Positions 1 to 5,352 of a stretch of 5,352 nucleotides of DNA are shown piece after piece. Each line of letters opens with the position of its first letter. The first letter of the stretch is position 1. Origin of the DNA: Thermoplasmata archaeon. Its GTDB lineage: Archaea; Thermoplasmatota; Thermoplasmata; Thermoplasmatales; Thermoplasmataceae. Location of the stretch: contig JAJZKS010000140.1 in NCBI GenBank assembly GCA_021850835.1, forward strand, positions 1 to 5,352. The letters run 5' to 3'. The position numbers were made by a program, and so were the translations under genes. The notes beneath the pieces were generated by a model, which saw only the letters and a program-made list of their open reading frames with translations, searched no databases and was not told the origin of the DNA.

Positions 1-12
1 CCTCACTGTTTC

Positions 13-19
13 AAAAAAA
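13..19 (-). terminator. T-tract terminator after the fdh-DUF1641 unit
   Basis: Seven A residues on the plus strand read as seven T on the coding strand, 32 bases past the TAG stop of the DUF1641 gene. No hairpin precedes it. Archaeal RNA polymerase commonly terminates at such U-runs alone, so this plausibly ends the two-gene transcript. The assignment is an inference from position and composition only. Confidence 0.4.
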
Positions 20-51
20 TGGAAAGATTTTGGTTTGGAGTCCTGCAAATT

Positions 52-525
52 CTACTCCTTTTTGACTGATGGCTTGGTAAATCCCTTGGCAACCTCGAAT
101 AGCACCCTGAACCCTACAGTGACATCAGGATCCTTCATGTTTGACCTGAGAGCCATCAGTCCCATCGGCCCCTTATCTTTCATTGTAGGCGATTTGTCTA
201 CTGCATTGGCAAGGTTGAGCATGAATTTCCTCACCGTATCAGGATCTATGTTGGAGAGTAGGGCATAAATAGACATTAGGTTCCTGACAAATCTGAGGTT
301 CTGGGGTTTTACCAGCTCACTGGAAATTTCAGACATGGAATCCCCTTTGTTCTCAAAGAGAGCTTTGAGGAAAGTAAAAATACCACTTTCCTGGGCCGAC
401 TTCACCAGATCAAGGAAGGCGTCTATCTCTTCTCCGTGTTTTGCAAGCAACGTTGCAAGATCCAGTGACTCATCCATTGTCTCAGGCTGGACATTCGATT
501 CTATTTCTTCAATCATTTTCGCCAT
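52..525 (-). CDS. DUF1641 protein, probable formate dehydrogenase partner subunit
   Basis: This 157-residue protein has no signal peptide, no membrane helix and no cysteine. It is mostly predicted helical and amphipathic, with an acidic N-terminal half (residues 5-40). The C-terminal part, about residues 117-152 with the core DPDV at 132-135 followed by a hydrophobic helix, matches the DUF1641 family (PF07849) from memory. In Bacillus, DUF1641 proteins (YjgD, YrhD) are encoded beside the formate dehydrogenase catalytic subunits YjgC and YrhE and form a complex with them, so a structural or electron-transfer-adapter role in the same complex is the best guess here. No cofactor ligands are visible. 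The start is ATG at 525-523, fixed by a strong Shine-Dalgarno GAGGTG seven bases upstream. That site overlaps the stop of the dehydrogenase gene, with an 11-base gap between the genes, which implies co-transcription and probably coupled translation. The family call is fairly sure; the biochemical role is not established. Confidence 0.85.
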   Translation of the reverse strand: MAKMIEEIESNVQPETMDESLDLATLLAKHGEEIDAFLDLVKSAQESGIFTFLKALFENKGDSMSEISSELVKPQNLRFVRNLMSIYALLSNIDPDTVRKFMLNLANAVDKSPTMKDKGPMGLMALRSNMKDPDVTVGFRVLFEVAKGFTKPSVKKE

Positions 526-532
526 TCTTTTT

Positions 533-538
533 CACCTC
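533..538 (-). promoter_or_regulatory. Shine-Dalgarno site of the DUF1641 gene, overlapping the fdhF stop
   Basis: GAGGTG on the minus strand lies seven bases before the ATG at 525. The TGA stop of fdhF (539-537) shares bases with it, so ribosomes finishing fdhF sit on the initiation site of the next gene. This decides the DUF1641 start and supports translational coupling, and hence roughly matched amounts of the two proteins (inference). Confidence 0.75.
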
Positions 539-3479
539 ACTCGTTTGCCAGGGGCTCGTAGTCCTTTCTCTTCCATTTTTCTTCCACAAGCACGCCCTTC
601 TGTGGCTTTGGATGGCCGAATCTAGGGTTGGTTCTTGGAAGAGGAGACTGCCCTCTTGCTTCCTTGAGTTTCTCAAGTTTGACTGGAAGCTCTTTGTAAG
701 CAGGGGTGTGGGCAGTTGGGTCATTTACTCTTCCTGTGAGGTTGTTCACTGCCTCATCGCCAATGGCATTCATGGGAAGATACATTTCGTTGCCAGATAC
801 CCTGTCGGTTATAAGTGCCCTCACTTTCACTGAACCTGCTGGAGAACTAATCCTCACAACATCTCCAGTTTGGATCTCTCTAGCTTTGGCAAGCTCAGGG
901 GAAATCTCAACAAAAGTGCTTGGCACCTTTTCCCTTATGCCCACTGTCTTATAAGTCTCATTTCCTTCGTGGAAGTGTTCAAGAAGCCTTCCGTTGTTGA
1001 GATGCAGATCGTATTCTTCCGTGAGGGAAAGTGGAGGCGTGTACGTTAACGGATAGAACTTAGCTTTCTTGTCCGGGAAATTGAATCCATGCTCATACAG
1101 GAATGGCGAATCGGTTCCGTCCTCAGCAACTGGCCACTGTTGGCTCTTAAAGCCCTCCAGCCTTTCGTATGAAACACCTGAAAACATGGGTGCCAGTTTT
1201 GAGGCTTCTTCCATTATTTCTGATGGGTGCCTGTATTCCCAGTTGTGACCCATCTTTCTTGCCAGCATCTGGAGTATGTGCCAATCTGGTTTTGTTCCCT
1301 TGAGGGGCTCCATGACTTCGTATAGCCTCTGTATCCTTCTCTCAGTGTTGACAAACGTTCCCTCCTTCTCGAGGCTCGTGCTCGCAGGAAGTATTACATC
1401 AGCATACTTTGCCGTCTCAGACATGAAGACTTCAAGTACGACAAGGAAGTCCAGGGATTCAAGTCTCTTTCGTATGTAATTGGAGTCTGCTCCAGTCTCA
1501 ACTATTTCCTCTCCTACAACCATCATGGCCTTGACTTTTCCATCCTCAATGGCCTCAAGGCAGTTGTTGTTGTCAAATCCGGGCTCAGCGGGTATTTTGC
1601 AGTTCCAGGCATCCTCAAACTTCTTCCTCACCTTGTCGTCAGCAACTTTCTGGTAACCGGGGAAATATGCATTCATGCATCCAAAGTCACTGGTGCCCTG
1701 GACGTTGTTGTGCCCCCTTAAAGGATATGCTCCAGTTCCCCTTCTTCCATAATTTCCTGTTACAAGGAGAAGATTGGAAATTGCTGTCGAAGTGTCACTC
1801 CCCATCTGGTGCTGCGTTACCCCCATGGCCCAGAGAATTACCATGTTCTTAGCATTGTGGATTGTCTCTGCGACTTTGATCAGAGTTTCCTTACTGAGAC
1901 CTGTCTTTTGTTCTGCAAATTCCAAAGTGAAGGATTCAAGGCTCTTCTTGTATTCGTCAAAGCCGTTGACTTTCTCTGCAATGAAATCTTCTGCCTCCCA
2001 TCCCTGGTCAATGATATACTTTGACACTGCACTGAGCCACACCAGATCTGATCCAGGCTTTGGATGAAGGAATATATCTGCCCTTTCAGCCATTTCATGC
2101 TTTCTTATATCTGAAACAATGAGCTTCTGCCCATTGAGCTTATGGGCCCTTTTCACCCTAGTTGCGAGCACCGGGTGTGATTCAGCGGTATTTGTACCAA
2201 CAGCTATGACGAGATCAGAAATGTAGATGTCATAGATTGAGCCTGCATCCCCACCATATCCTACCGTTCGCCAGAGCCCAGTTGTGGCGGGGGCCTGGCA
2301 GAATCTTGAGCTGTTGTCCACATTATTTGTCCCAATGACCTGCCTTGCAAATTTCTGAACAAGGAATGCCTCTTCATTGGTTCCCTTTGAGGAAGCAATG
2401 AATTCTATGGAGTTTGGTCCATTGGTATCTTTAACTTTCTTGAAATTCTTGGCGACAACATCTATCGCCTCTTCCCATGTGGCTTCCCTGAATTTCTTCC
2501 CATCCCGAATTAGTGGCTTTGTCAGCCTCTCAGGGCTGTTGGTGAATTCCCATCCAAATTTCCCTTTTATGCATGTGGAAATTCCATTTGCAGGGGATTC
2601 TGGCATTGGTTGAACTTTCAAGATTTCCCTTCCCTTGGTCCACATTTCAAATGAGCAGCCAACTCCACAGTATGTGCAAACTGTCTTGGTCTTCTTTATC
2701 TGAGTGTTCCTGAGCTTTGATTCAACATTGCTGACCAACATTACCGGAGACATAGTAAGTTCAGGTTCGAATGATTTTGTGAAATCAATCATCTGCCTCT
2801 TTGACTTCATGTTGAGGCCTGTGATGAAACCGGCCTGGCCAAGCATTTTCTTTTCCATAAGGGCATTTACAGGACAAACAGTGACGCAGTGCCCGCATGA
2901 CACACAGGAAGAATCGTTTATGGGCACATCGTTGTCCCAGATCACCCTCGGCCTTTCCCTGTTCCAATCAATGCTAAGGGTCTCATTGACCTGCACGTCC
3001 TGGCATGCCTCCACACATCTCCCACAAAGGATGCACTGGTCAGGATCGTACCTGTAGAATGGGTTGGAGTCATCTACAGCGTATGGTTTTTTCTCAAAGG
3101 GATATTTCTGTTCATCTATTCCCAAATCGTGCACAGTATTGTGCAGGGCACAGTCTCCATTATTGTTCTCACAGACTGTGCAGTAAAGCTCATGATTGTG
3201 GAGGAGCCTCTGTGTGGCCTCCCTCTGCATATCCTTCACCTTCTTGGAGGAATGGTCTATGTTCTGTCCCGCTTTCAGGTGAGTAGAGCAGGACCTCACC
3301 ATTTTCCCGTCAATTTCAACCAGGCAGGTATCGCAAGTCTGTATGGGTCCGAGATTAGGTTGGTAACATACATGCGGCACGTCGACGCCCTGGGCCATCA
3401 ATGCCTGAAGGACTGTCTGCCCCTCCAGGCCAGTCAATTCTTTTCCGTTCGCCTTATAATTTATCTTATCGCCATTCAA
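537..3479 (-). CDS. fdhF: Formate dehydrogenase catalytic subunit, NuoG-like N-terminus, bis-MGD molybdoenzyme
   Basis: This 980-residue enzyme is predicted to oxidise formate to CO2 in the cytoplasm; there is no Tat or Sec signal. Domains in order: a [2Fe-2S] ferredoxin fold (ligands C38, C49, C52, C64); a NuoG-type His-Cys3 [4Fe-4S] site (H96, C100, C103, C110); a two-cluster ferredoxin domain (C149/C152/C155/C159 and C192/C195/C198/C202); the molybdopterin Fe4S4 domain (C268, C271, C275, C303, with the electron-relay lysine K305); the molybdopterin catalytic core; and the C-terminal molydop-binding domain at about 820-935. The Mo ligand is C394, so there is no selenocysteine. It is followed by Q395 where classical enzymes have His. 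R588 in the LRGHNNVQG motif matches E. coli FdhH Arg333. The start is TTG at 3479: an in-frame TAA lies 18-20 bases upstream and the next Met is residue 27, inside the ferredoxin domain. A weak AGGGG precedes it by 11 bases. The nearest relatives known to me are Bacillus YjgC/YrhE. The family is certain; formate as substrate is very likely but not proven. Confidence 0.93.
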   Translation of the reverse strand: MNGDKINYKANGKELTGLEGQTVLQALMAQGVDVPHVCYQPNLGPIQTCDTCLVEIDGKMVRSCSTHLKAGQNIDHSSKKVKDMQREATQRLLHNHELYCTVCENNNGDCALHNTVHDLGIDEQKYPFEKKPYAVDDSNPFYRYDPDQCILCGRCVEACQDVQVNETLSIDWNRERPRVIWDNDVPINDSSCVSCGHCVTVCPVNALMEKKMLGQAGFITGLNMKSKRQMIDFTKSFEPELTMSPVMLVSNVESKLRNTQIKKTKTVCTYCGVGCSFEMWTKGREILKVQPMPESPANGISTCIKGKFGWEFTNSPERLTKPLIRDGKKFREATWEEAIDVVAKNFKKVKDTNGPNSIEFIASSKGTNEEAFLVQKFARQVIGTNNVDNSSRFCQAPATTGLWRTVGYGGDAGSIYDIYISDLVIAVGTNTAESHPVLATRVKRAHKLNGQKLIVSDIRKHEMAERADIFLHPKPGSDLVWLSAVSKYIIDQGWEAEDFIAEKVNGFDEYKKSLESFTLEFAEQKTGLSKETLIKVAETIHNAKNMVILWAMGVTQHQMGSDTSTAISNLLLVTGNYGRRGTGAYPLRGHNNVQGTSDFGCMNAYFPGYQKVADDKVRKKFEDAWNCKIPAEPGFDNNNCLEAIEDGKVKAMMVVGEEIVETGADSNYIRKRLESLDFLVVLEVFMSETAKYADVILPASTSLEKEGTFVNTERRIQRLYEVMEPLKGTKPDWHILQMLARKMGHNWEYRHPSEIMEEASKLAPMFSGVSYERLEGFKSQQWPVAEDGTDSPFLYEHGFNFPDKKAKFYPLTYTPPLSLTEEYDLHLNNGRLLEHFHEGNETYKTVGIREKVPSTFVEISPELAKAREIQTGDVVRISSPAGSVKVRALITDRVSGNEMYLPMNAIGDEAVNNLTGRVNDPTAHTPAYKELPVKLEKLKEARGQSPLPRTNPRFGHPKPQKGVLVEEKWKRKDYEPLANE

Positions 3480-3504
3480 GCGTTTCTCAACCCCTTATTA
3501 ATAT

Positions 3505-3524
3505 GCCTCCAATAACCTGGAGGC
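3505..3524. promoter_or_regulatory. Inverted repeat upstream of fdhF, operator or leader hairpin
   Basis: GCCTCCA (3505-3511) and TGGAGGC (3518-3524) form a perfect 7-bp inverted repeat around a six-base centre, 26-45 bases before the TTG start of fdhF. On the minus strand it abuts an AT-rich ATATTAATAA element (3504-3495). It may be a dyad operator for a regulator of the formate dehydrogenase unit. If transcription begins further upstream, it would be a stem-loop in the leader that exposes or hides the GGAGG-like bases. The symmetry is seen directly; the function is inferred. Confidence 0.45.
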
Positions 3525-3570
3525 GGAACCAAATCGCTTTGTTTCCCTATTAATGAATAAGCGCTCTATG

Positions 3571-3577
3571 TATTTAA
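3571..3577 (-). promoter_or_regulatory. Candidate TATA box for the fdhF operon
   Basis: The minus strand reads TTAAATA here, preceded by AAAATCG as a possible BRE. A start site 24-28 bases downstream would fall near 3547-3550, giving a leader of about 70 bases that contains the 3505-3524 inverted repeat and the weak AGGGG. Competing TATA-like elements on the same strand are ATTAATAG (about 3555-3548) and ATATTAATAA (3504-3495). The last would place the start inside the gene and so fits poorly with the TTG codon. The choice between them is uncertain. Confidence 0.35.
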
Positions 3578-3687
3578 CGATTTTAAGATAATAAGTCAAT
3601 AATAGTTAATATAGTACTAAAAACACGAACAGTCCCTCAGTTGGCCTTGCCATAGGGTTGAAGATTCTGAATAGCAAATTTTGGAAG

Positions 3688-3696
3688 CCTTTATGA
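3688..3696 (+). promoter_or_regulatory. Candidate TATA box for moaE
   Basis: CCTTTATGA is centred about 29 bases before the ATG of moaE, with purine-rich GGAAG just upstream as a possible BRE. No Shine-Dalgarno sequence precedes the ATG. This spacing suits a leaderless or nearly leaderless mRNA, the common arrangement for first genes in Thermoplasmatales. This is a pattern match only. Confidence 0.4.
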
Positions 3697-3721
3697 ACTC
3701 CAGAAGCCTTGCAAAGATGCA

Positions 3722-4129
3722 ATGTTCATTTCCATAAGCGAAGCTCCAATAGATGTGAACTATCTAATAGAAAGAACAAGGAACCAGCATGCGGGAGCGA
3801 TTGTTACATTCCAGGGCACAGTAAGGAGATTTACAGGCGATCTTGAAGTAGAGTCCCTGGTTTACGAGAGCTACCGGGAAATGGCTGAGAAGGCCCTGAG
3901 GGAAATCTGCCTGGAAGCTATTGAAAAATACAAAGTTCTTGATATCAATGTAATACACAGGATTGGAAAGATAGGGCTCACTGAAGATTCAATCATTATA
4001 TGCGTGGCTTCTGCCCATAGAAAAGATGCTTTCCGGGCATGTGAGTATGTAATTGACACCGTAAAGGAGAAAGCGCCAATATGGAAAATGGATGTTACTC
4101 CACAAGGCCAGAAAAAATGGAGAGATTAG
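3722..4129 (+). CDS. moaE: Molybdopterin synthase catalytic subunit MoaE
   Basis: This 135-residue cytoplasmic protein has the usual family length (about 130-150). MoaE pairs with the small sulfur carrier MoaD to convert cyclic pyranopterin monophosphate into molybdopterin by adding the two dithiolene sulfurs. The diagnostic motifs are all present: FQGTVR at 30-35 (R35 matches E. coli Arg39), the YE.Y..MAEKAL segment at 48-59, the HR.G motif at 79-82, the SAHR..AF motif at 97-104 with H99 and R100, and the active-site lysines K115 and K122 in the VKEKAPIWK segment, spaced exactly as E. coli Lys119 and Lys126. The start is ATG at 3722. An overlapping ATG at 3717 is out of frame and opens only a very short reading frame. 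There is no Shine-Dalgarno, consistent with leaderless translation. It is transcribed alone, divergently from the formate dehydrogenase unit it helps to supply with cofactor. No moaD is visible in the window, so the partner must lie elsewhere. Confidence 0.95.
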   Translation: MFISISEAPIDVNYLIERTRNQHAGAIVTFQGTVRRFTGDLEVESLVYESYREMAEKALREICLEAIEKYKVLDINVIHRIGKIGLTEDSIIICVASAHRKDAFRACEYVIDTVKEKAPIWKMDVTPQGQKKWRD

Positions 4130-4154
4130 TGTGTCATCTAGATTAAGGGGGGCA

Positions 4155-4162
4155 TTTTTAAA
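4155..4162 (+). terminator. Weak T-rich stretch after moaE
   Basis: A run of five T (in CATTTTTAAA), 26 bases past the moaE stop and preceded by a G-rich stretch, is the only T-tract close behind the gene. A U-run of this size could act as an archaeal terminator, but it is short and there is no supporting structure. Confidence 0.25.
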
Positions 4163-4276
4163 CTAAGCATATCCCAATATTTACACGAAACCGGCTCCTG
4201 AATCATTTAAATGAGGAATTTATAACAGAATTTCAATATAAGCCCGAAAGACGGATTTCACCTGCAGTTAAATTTC

Positions 4277-4288
4277 GGACATTTGTCC
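4277..4288. repeat. Short inverted repeat in the moaE-transporter gap
   Basis: GGACA (4277-4281) and TGTCC (4284-4288) form a 5-bp dyad with a two-base centre, about 84 bases before the TATA box of the transporter gene. It is compact like a regulator half-site pair, but short enough to arise by chance. The rest of the gap (4130-4405) is AT-rich, with repeated TTTAA-type elements at about 4333-4356, and I see no gene or RNA in it. Confidence 0.25.
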
Positions 4289-4365
4289 AAGATAAAGATT
4301 TCATTGTGAACATTAGTCTCTTTTTCAAGACCTATTTAATACAATTTAATCTTTAAGGTTAAAAA

Positions 4366-4378
4366 ATATTATATATAA
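4366..4378 (+). promoter_or_regulatory. TATA box of the transporter gene
   Basis: ATATTATATATAA, preceded by the A-rich GTTAAAAA as a BRE candidate, is a near-ideal archaeal TATA element. The TATATAA core (4372-4378) is centred about 31 bases before the ATG at 4406, predicting a transcript that begins around 4400 with a leader of only a few bases. This argues against the upstream TTG at 4394 as the start codon, because it would lie before the expected transcription start. Confidence 0.6.
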
Positions 4379-4405
4379 CTTACCACATTATATTTGGGTT
4401 TCAAA

Positions 4406-5002
4406 ATGAGCGTGGTTTCATTAGCTCCAGTAGCTTTGGGTTTCTTTGGACTCGGAACTGGCTATTTAATATACGGCCCGTTTGAGCTCTTTGGAAAACC
4501 TGAAAAATCTGAGAGATTGAACTTGTCCTTGGGACAATGGGGTATTTGGATGCCCGGATTCCTCCAGTTTGTAACTGGTGTAATCCTCTGGCTTGGTCTG
4601 ACACTGTACCCAACAGTGTTTAATCCATCCGGCGCAGCCTTCGATCCCCTGTATATGGCAGCCCTTGCTTTCACCGCATATGGTGTGCACTGGTTTGCCC
4701 TTGGTTACAACAGGTATAAGGGCGCAGACATGAGAATTGATGGCTATATGGCCATTGCATTCCTCTGGATTTCCATTACAGGTGCCTTCGTGTTCCTGCA
4801 CAATGGAACAGATGTACCAGTAGGAATTCTATTTGTACTGCTTGCCTTCGTATATCTGTTCGATATTCCTGCAAGCCTGACAGAAAAGAAGATGTTCATA
4901 CAGGGAAAGGGCTTCTTCCACGTAGTCACAGGTCTGTGGCTTATGTATCTGATGTTTGCAGCAGTAGCTAACCTGGCAATGGGAATAGGCCTCTGGGTCT
5001 AA
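4406..5002 (+). CDS. GPR1/FUN34/YaaH (SatP-type) acetate uptake transporter
   Basis: This 198-residue integral membrane protein has six hydrophobic segments at about residues 5-27, 46-66, 81-101, 113-133, 136-157 and 170-193, the family's six-helix fold, and is close in length to E. coli SatP (188 residues). Members form small channel-like carriers that import acetate or succinate with protons across the cytoplasmic membrane. Local matches to SatP that I can align by eye are the GIW...GFLQFVTG stretch at 46-58 (SatP GIFYGGIAQIFAG), ALAFTAYGVHWFAL at 86-99 (SatP GLTAFTSYGSFWLTL) and FHVVTGLW at 171-178. The hallmark N-terminal NPAPLGL motif is altered: this protein reads APVALGFFG at 7-15. The start is ATG 4406; the in-frame TTG at 4394 would add four residues but lies too close to the TATA box. 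It is a single-gene unit. The family call is good; the substrate is unknown, and acetate, formate or another short carboxylate are all possible. Confidence 0.8.
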   Translation: MSVVSLAPVALGFFGLGTGYLIYGPFELFGKPEKSERLNLSLGQWGIWMPGFLQFVTGVILWLGLTLYPTVFNPSGAAFDPLYMAALAFTAYGVHWFALGYNRYKGADMRIDGYMAIAFLWISITGAFVFLHNGTDVPVGILFVLLAFVYLFDIPASLTEKKMFIQGKGFFHVVTGLWLMYLMFAAVANLAMGIGLWV

Positions 5003-5029
5003 TTTCCAGGAATTTTTCAGTTTCCCTTA

Positions 5030-5054
5030 TTTTTTTATTTCTTTTTTTGTTTTT
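5030..5054 (+). terminator. T-rich terminator of the transporter gene, overlapping the mobA 3' end
   Basis: Three T-runs (5030-5036, 5042-5048 and 5050-5054) begin 28 bases after the TAA of the transporter gene. This is the strongest T-tract in the window and a typical hairpin-free archaeal terminator. From 5035 onward the same bases, read on the other strand, encode the stop and Lys-rich tail of the convergent mobA, so the terminator lies inside the neighbouring gene. Confidence 0.65.
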
Positions 5055-5352
5055 CAAAGATAATTAATGCCTTTTCAAAGTCGTCCTTTGTATTGATGTT
5101 AAAAAATGCAAGGCCACTGAACTTACTTCTTGAAATATAGACCGTGTTTTTGGAAATAAGGGCTTCCCTCAGATTTCTTGTTGGCTCCGGCTTTCCCGCA
5201 TAAATGCTGAACATGGGCTCATAATCACCATCTCCATCGCTTGGTACCACAGGGCCCCCTTTAAAAGACTTAAGCAAAGTGGTCAGATCCTCAACTGTAA
5301 AGAAAATCATATCTCCGCCAATAAGTGCAAATGAACCGTATTTCGTTCTCAG
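5035..5352 (-). CDS. mobA: Molybdenum cofactor guanylyltransferase MobA, C-terminal part (5' end beyond window)
   Basis: The reading frame is open to the right edge, giving 105 visible residues; about 90 N-terminal residues, including the GTP-binding Gly-rich motif, should lie outside. MobA transfers GMP from GTP to Mo-molybdopterin, yielding the guanine dinucleotide cofactor (bis-MGD) that formate dehydrogenases require. Visible signs are a beta-strand then GGDM at 12-15, where D14 corresponds to the metal-binding Asp of the usual CD-P motif (E. coli MobA Asp101); the PVVPSDGD...EPMFSIY segment at 34-51, typical of the loop that recognises the pterin; and the FFNINT motif at 83-88, which marks the C-terminal end of MobA. 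A Met at visible residue 15 (base 5310) is internal, not a start, since the conserved core continues upstream of it. The protein ends in KQKKK, encoded within the T-tract that serves the convergent transporter gene. Another nucleotidyltransferase of the same fold (for example MocA-like) cannot be excluded without the N-terminus. Confidence 0.75.
   Translation of the reverse strand: MRTKYGSFALIGGDMIFFTVEDLTTLLKSFKGGPVVPSDGDGDYEPMFSIYAGKPEPTRNLREALISKNTVYISRSKFSGLAFFNINTKDDFEKALIIFEKQKKK

Noticed and set aside
441..833. Plus-strand open frame of 130 codons
   Set aside because: It runs opposite the C-terminal coding region of the dehydrogenase and the start of the DUF1641 gene, both of which are well supported. 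Its product has no recognisable motif and it has no promoter or ribosome site.
2296..2298. Possible selenocysteine at the Mo-ligand position
   Set aside because: The codon encodes an ordinary Cys (C394) in an uninterrupted frame; there is no in-frame TGA.
3129..3515. Plus-strand open frame of 128 codons antisense to the start of fdhF
   Set aside because: It lies opposite conserved iron-sulfur ligand codons and its composition follows from that gene. No family features are visible.
3634..3657. Imperfect CCCT...AGGG pairing in the divergent promoter region, considered as a riboswitch or small RNA
   Set aside because: Only four outer pairs and a three-base inner stem are possible. There is no match to a known molybdenum-cofactor riboswitch layout, and that class is bacterial.
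4394..4405. Upstream TTG start for the transporter
   Set aside because: It lies only 16 bases after the TATA box, before the expected transcription start, and adds just four residues. ATG 4406 fits better.
4466..4801. Minus-strand open frame of 111 codons inside the transporter gene
   Set aside because: It is antisense to conserved transmembrane segments and has no recognisable domain, promoter or Shine-Dalgarno.
5035..5310. Complete 91-codon gene starting at ATG 5310
   Set aside because: The frame continues upstream to the window edge and encodes more of the MobA core strand (FALIGGDM), so this ATG is internal and the gene is cut by the window.

Overview
The window looks archaeal and most resembles the Thermoplasmatales (Thermoplasma/Ferroplasma/Cuniculiplasma-type acidophiles). 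This is an inference from several signs: AT-rich intergenic DNA with TATA-like boxes about 25-30 bases before starts that lack a Shine-Dalgarno sequence; a clear Shine-Dalgarno only on the internal operon gene; plain T-tracts without hairpins after stops; and the gene content itself. No rRNA, tRNA, CRISPR array or mobile element is visible.

Layout. On the minus strand, bases 52-3479 hold a tight two-gene unit: a 980-residue cytoplasmic-type formate dehydrogenase catalytic subunit with a NuoG-like iron-sulfur front end, followed 11 bases later by a small DUF1641 protein. A 242-base divergent intergenic region (3480-3721) separates it from moaE on the plus strand (molybdopterin synthase large subunit). 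After a second AT-rich gap comes a six-helix membrane protein of the GPR1/FUN34/YaaH (SatP) acetate-uptake family, best started at ATG 4406. At the right edge, convergent to it, is the C-terminal part of a MobA-like molybdenum cofactor guanylyltransferase.

How it fits together. MoaE makes molybdopterin, and MobA attaches GMP to give the bis-MGD cofactor that formate dehydrogenase needs. The DUF1641 protein is the expected partner of this formate dehydrogenase subtype, known from Bacillus (YjgC/YjgD and YrhE/YrhD). The transporter may move acetate or another small carboxylate, and formate is a possible substrate given the neighbourhood (inference). No gene for an NAD(P)-binding, quinone-binding or hydrogenase partner of the dehydrogenase lies in the window, so its electron acceptor is open.

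The main points of interest are the Cys-Gln catalytic pair in place of the canonical (Sec/Cys)-His, the ForCE-like two-protein organisation in an apparent archaeon, a perfect 7-bp inverted repeat just upstream of a TTG-started fdh gene, and a transporter with an altered family signature. I see no wholly new system; these are variants on known families.
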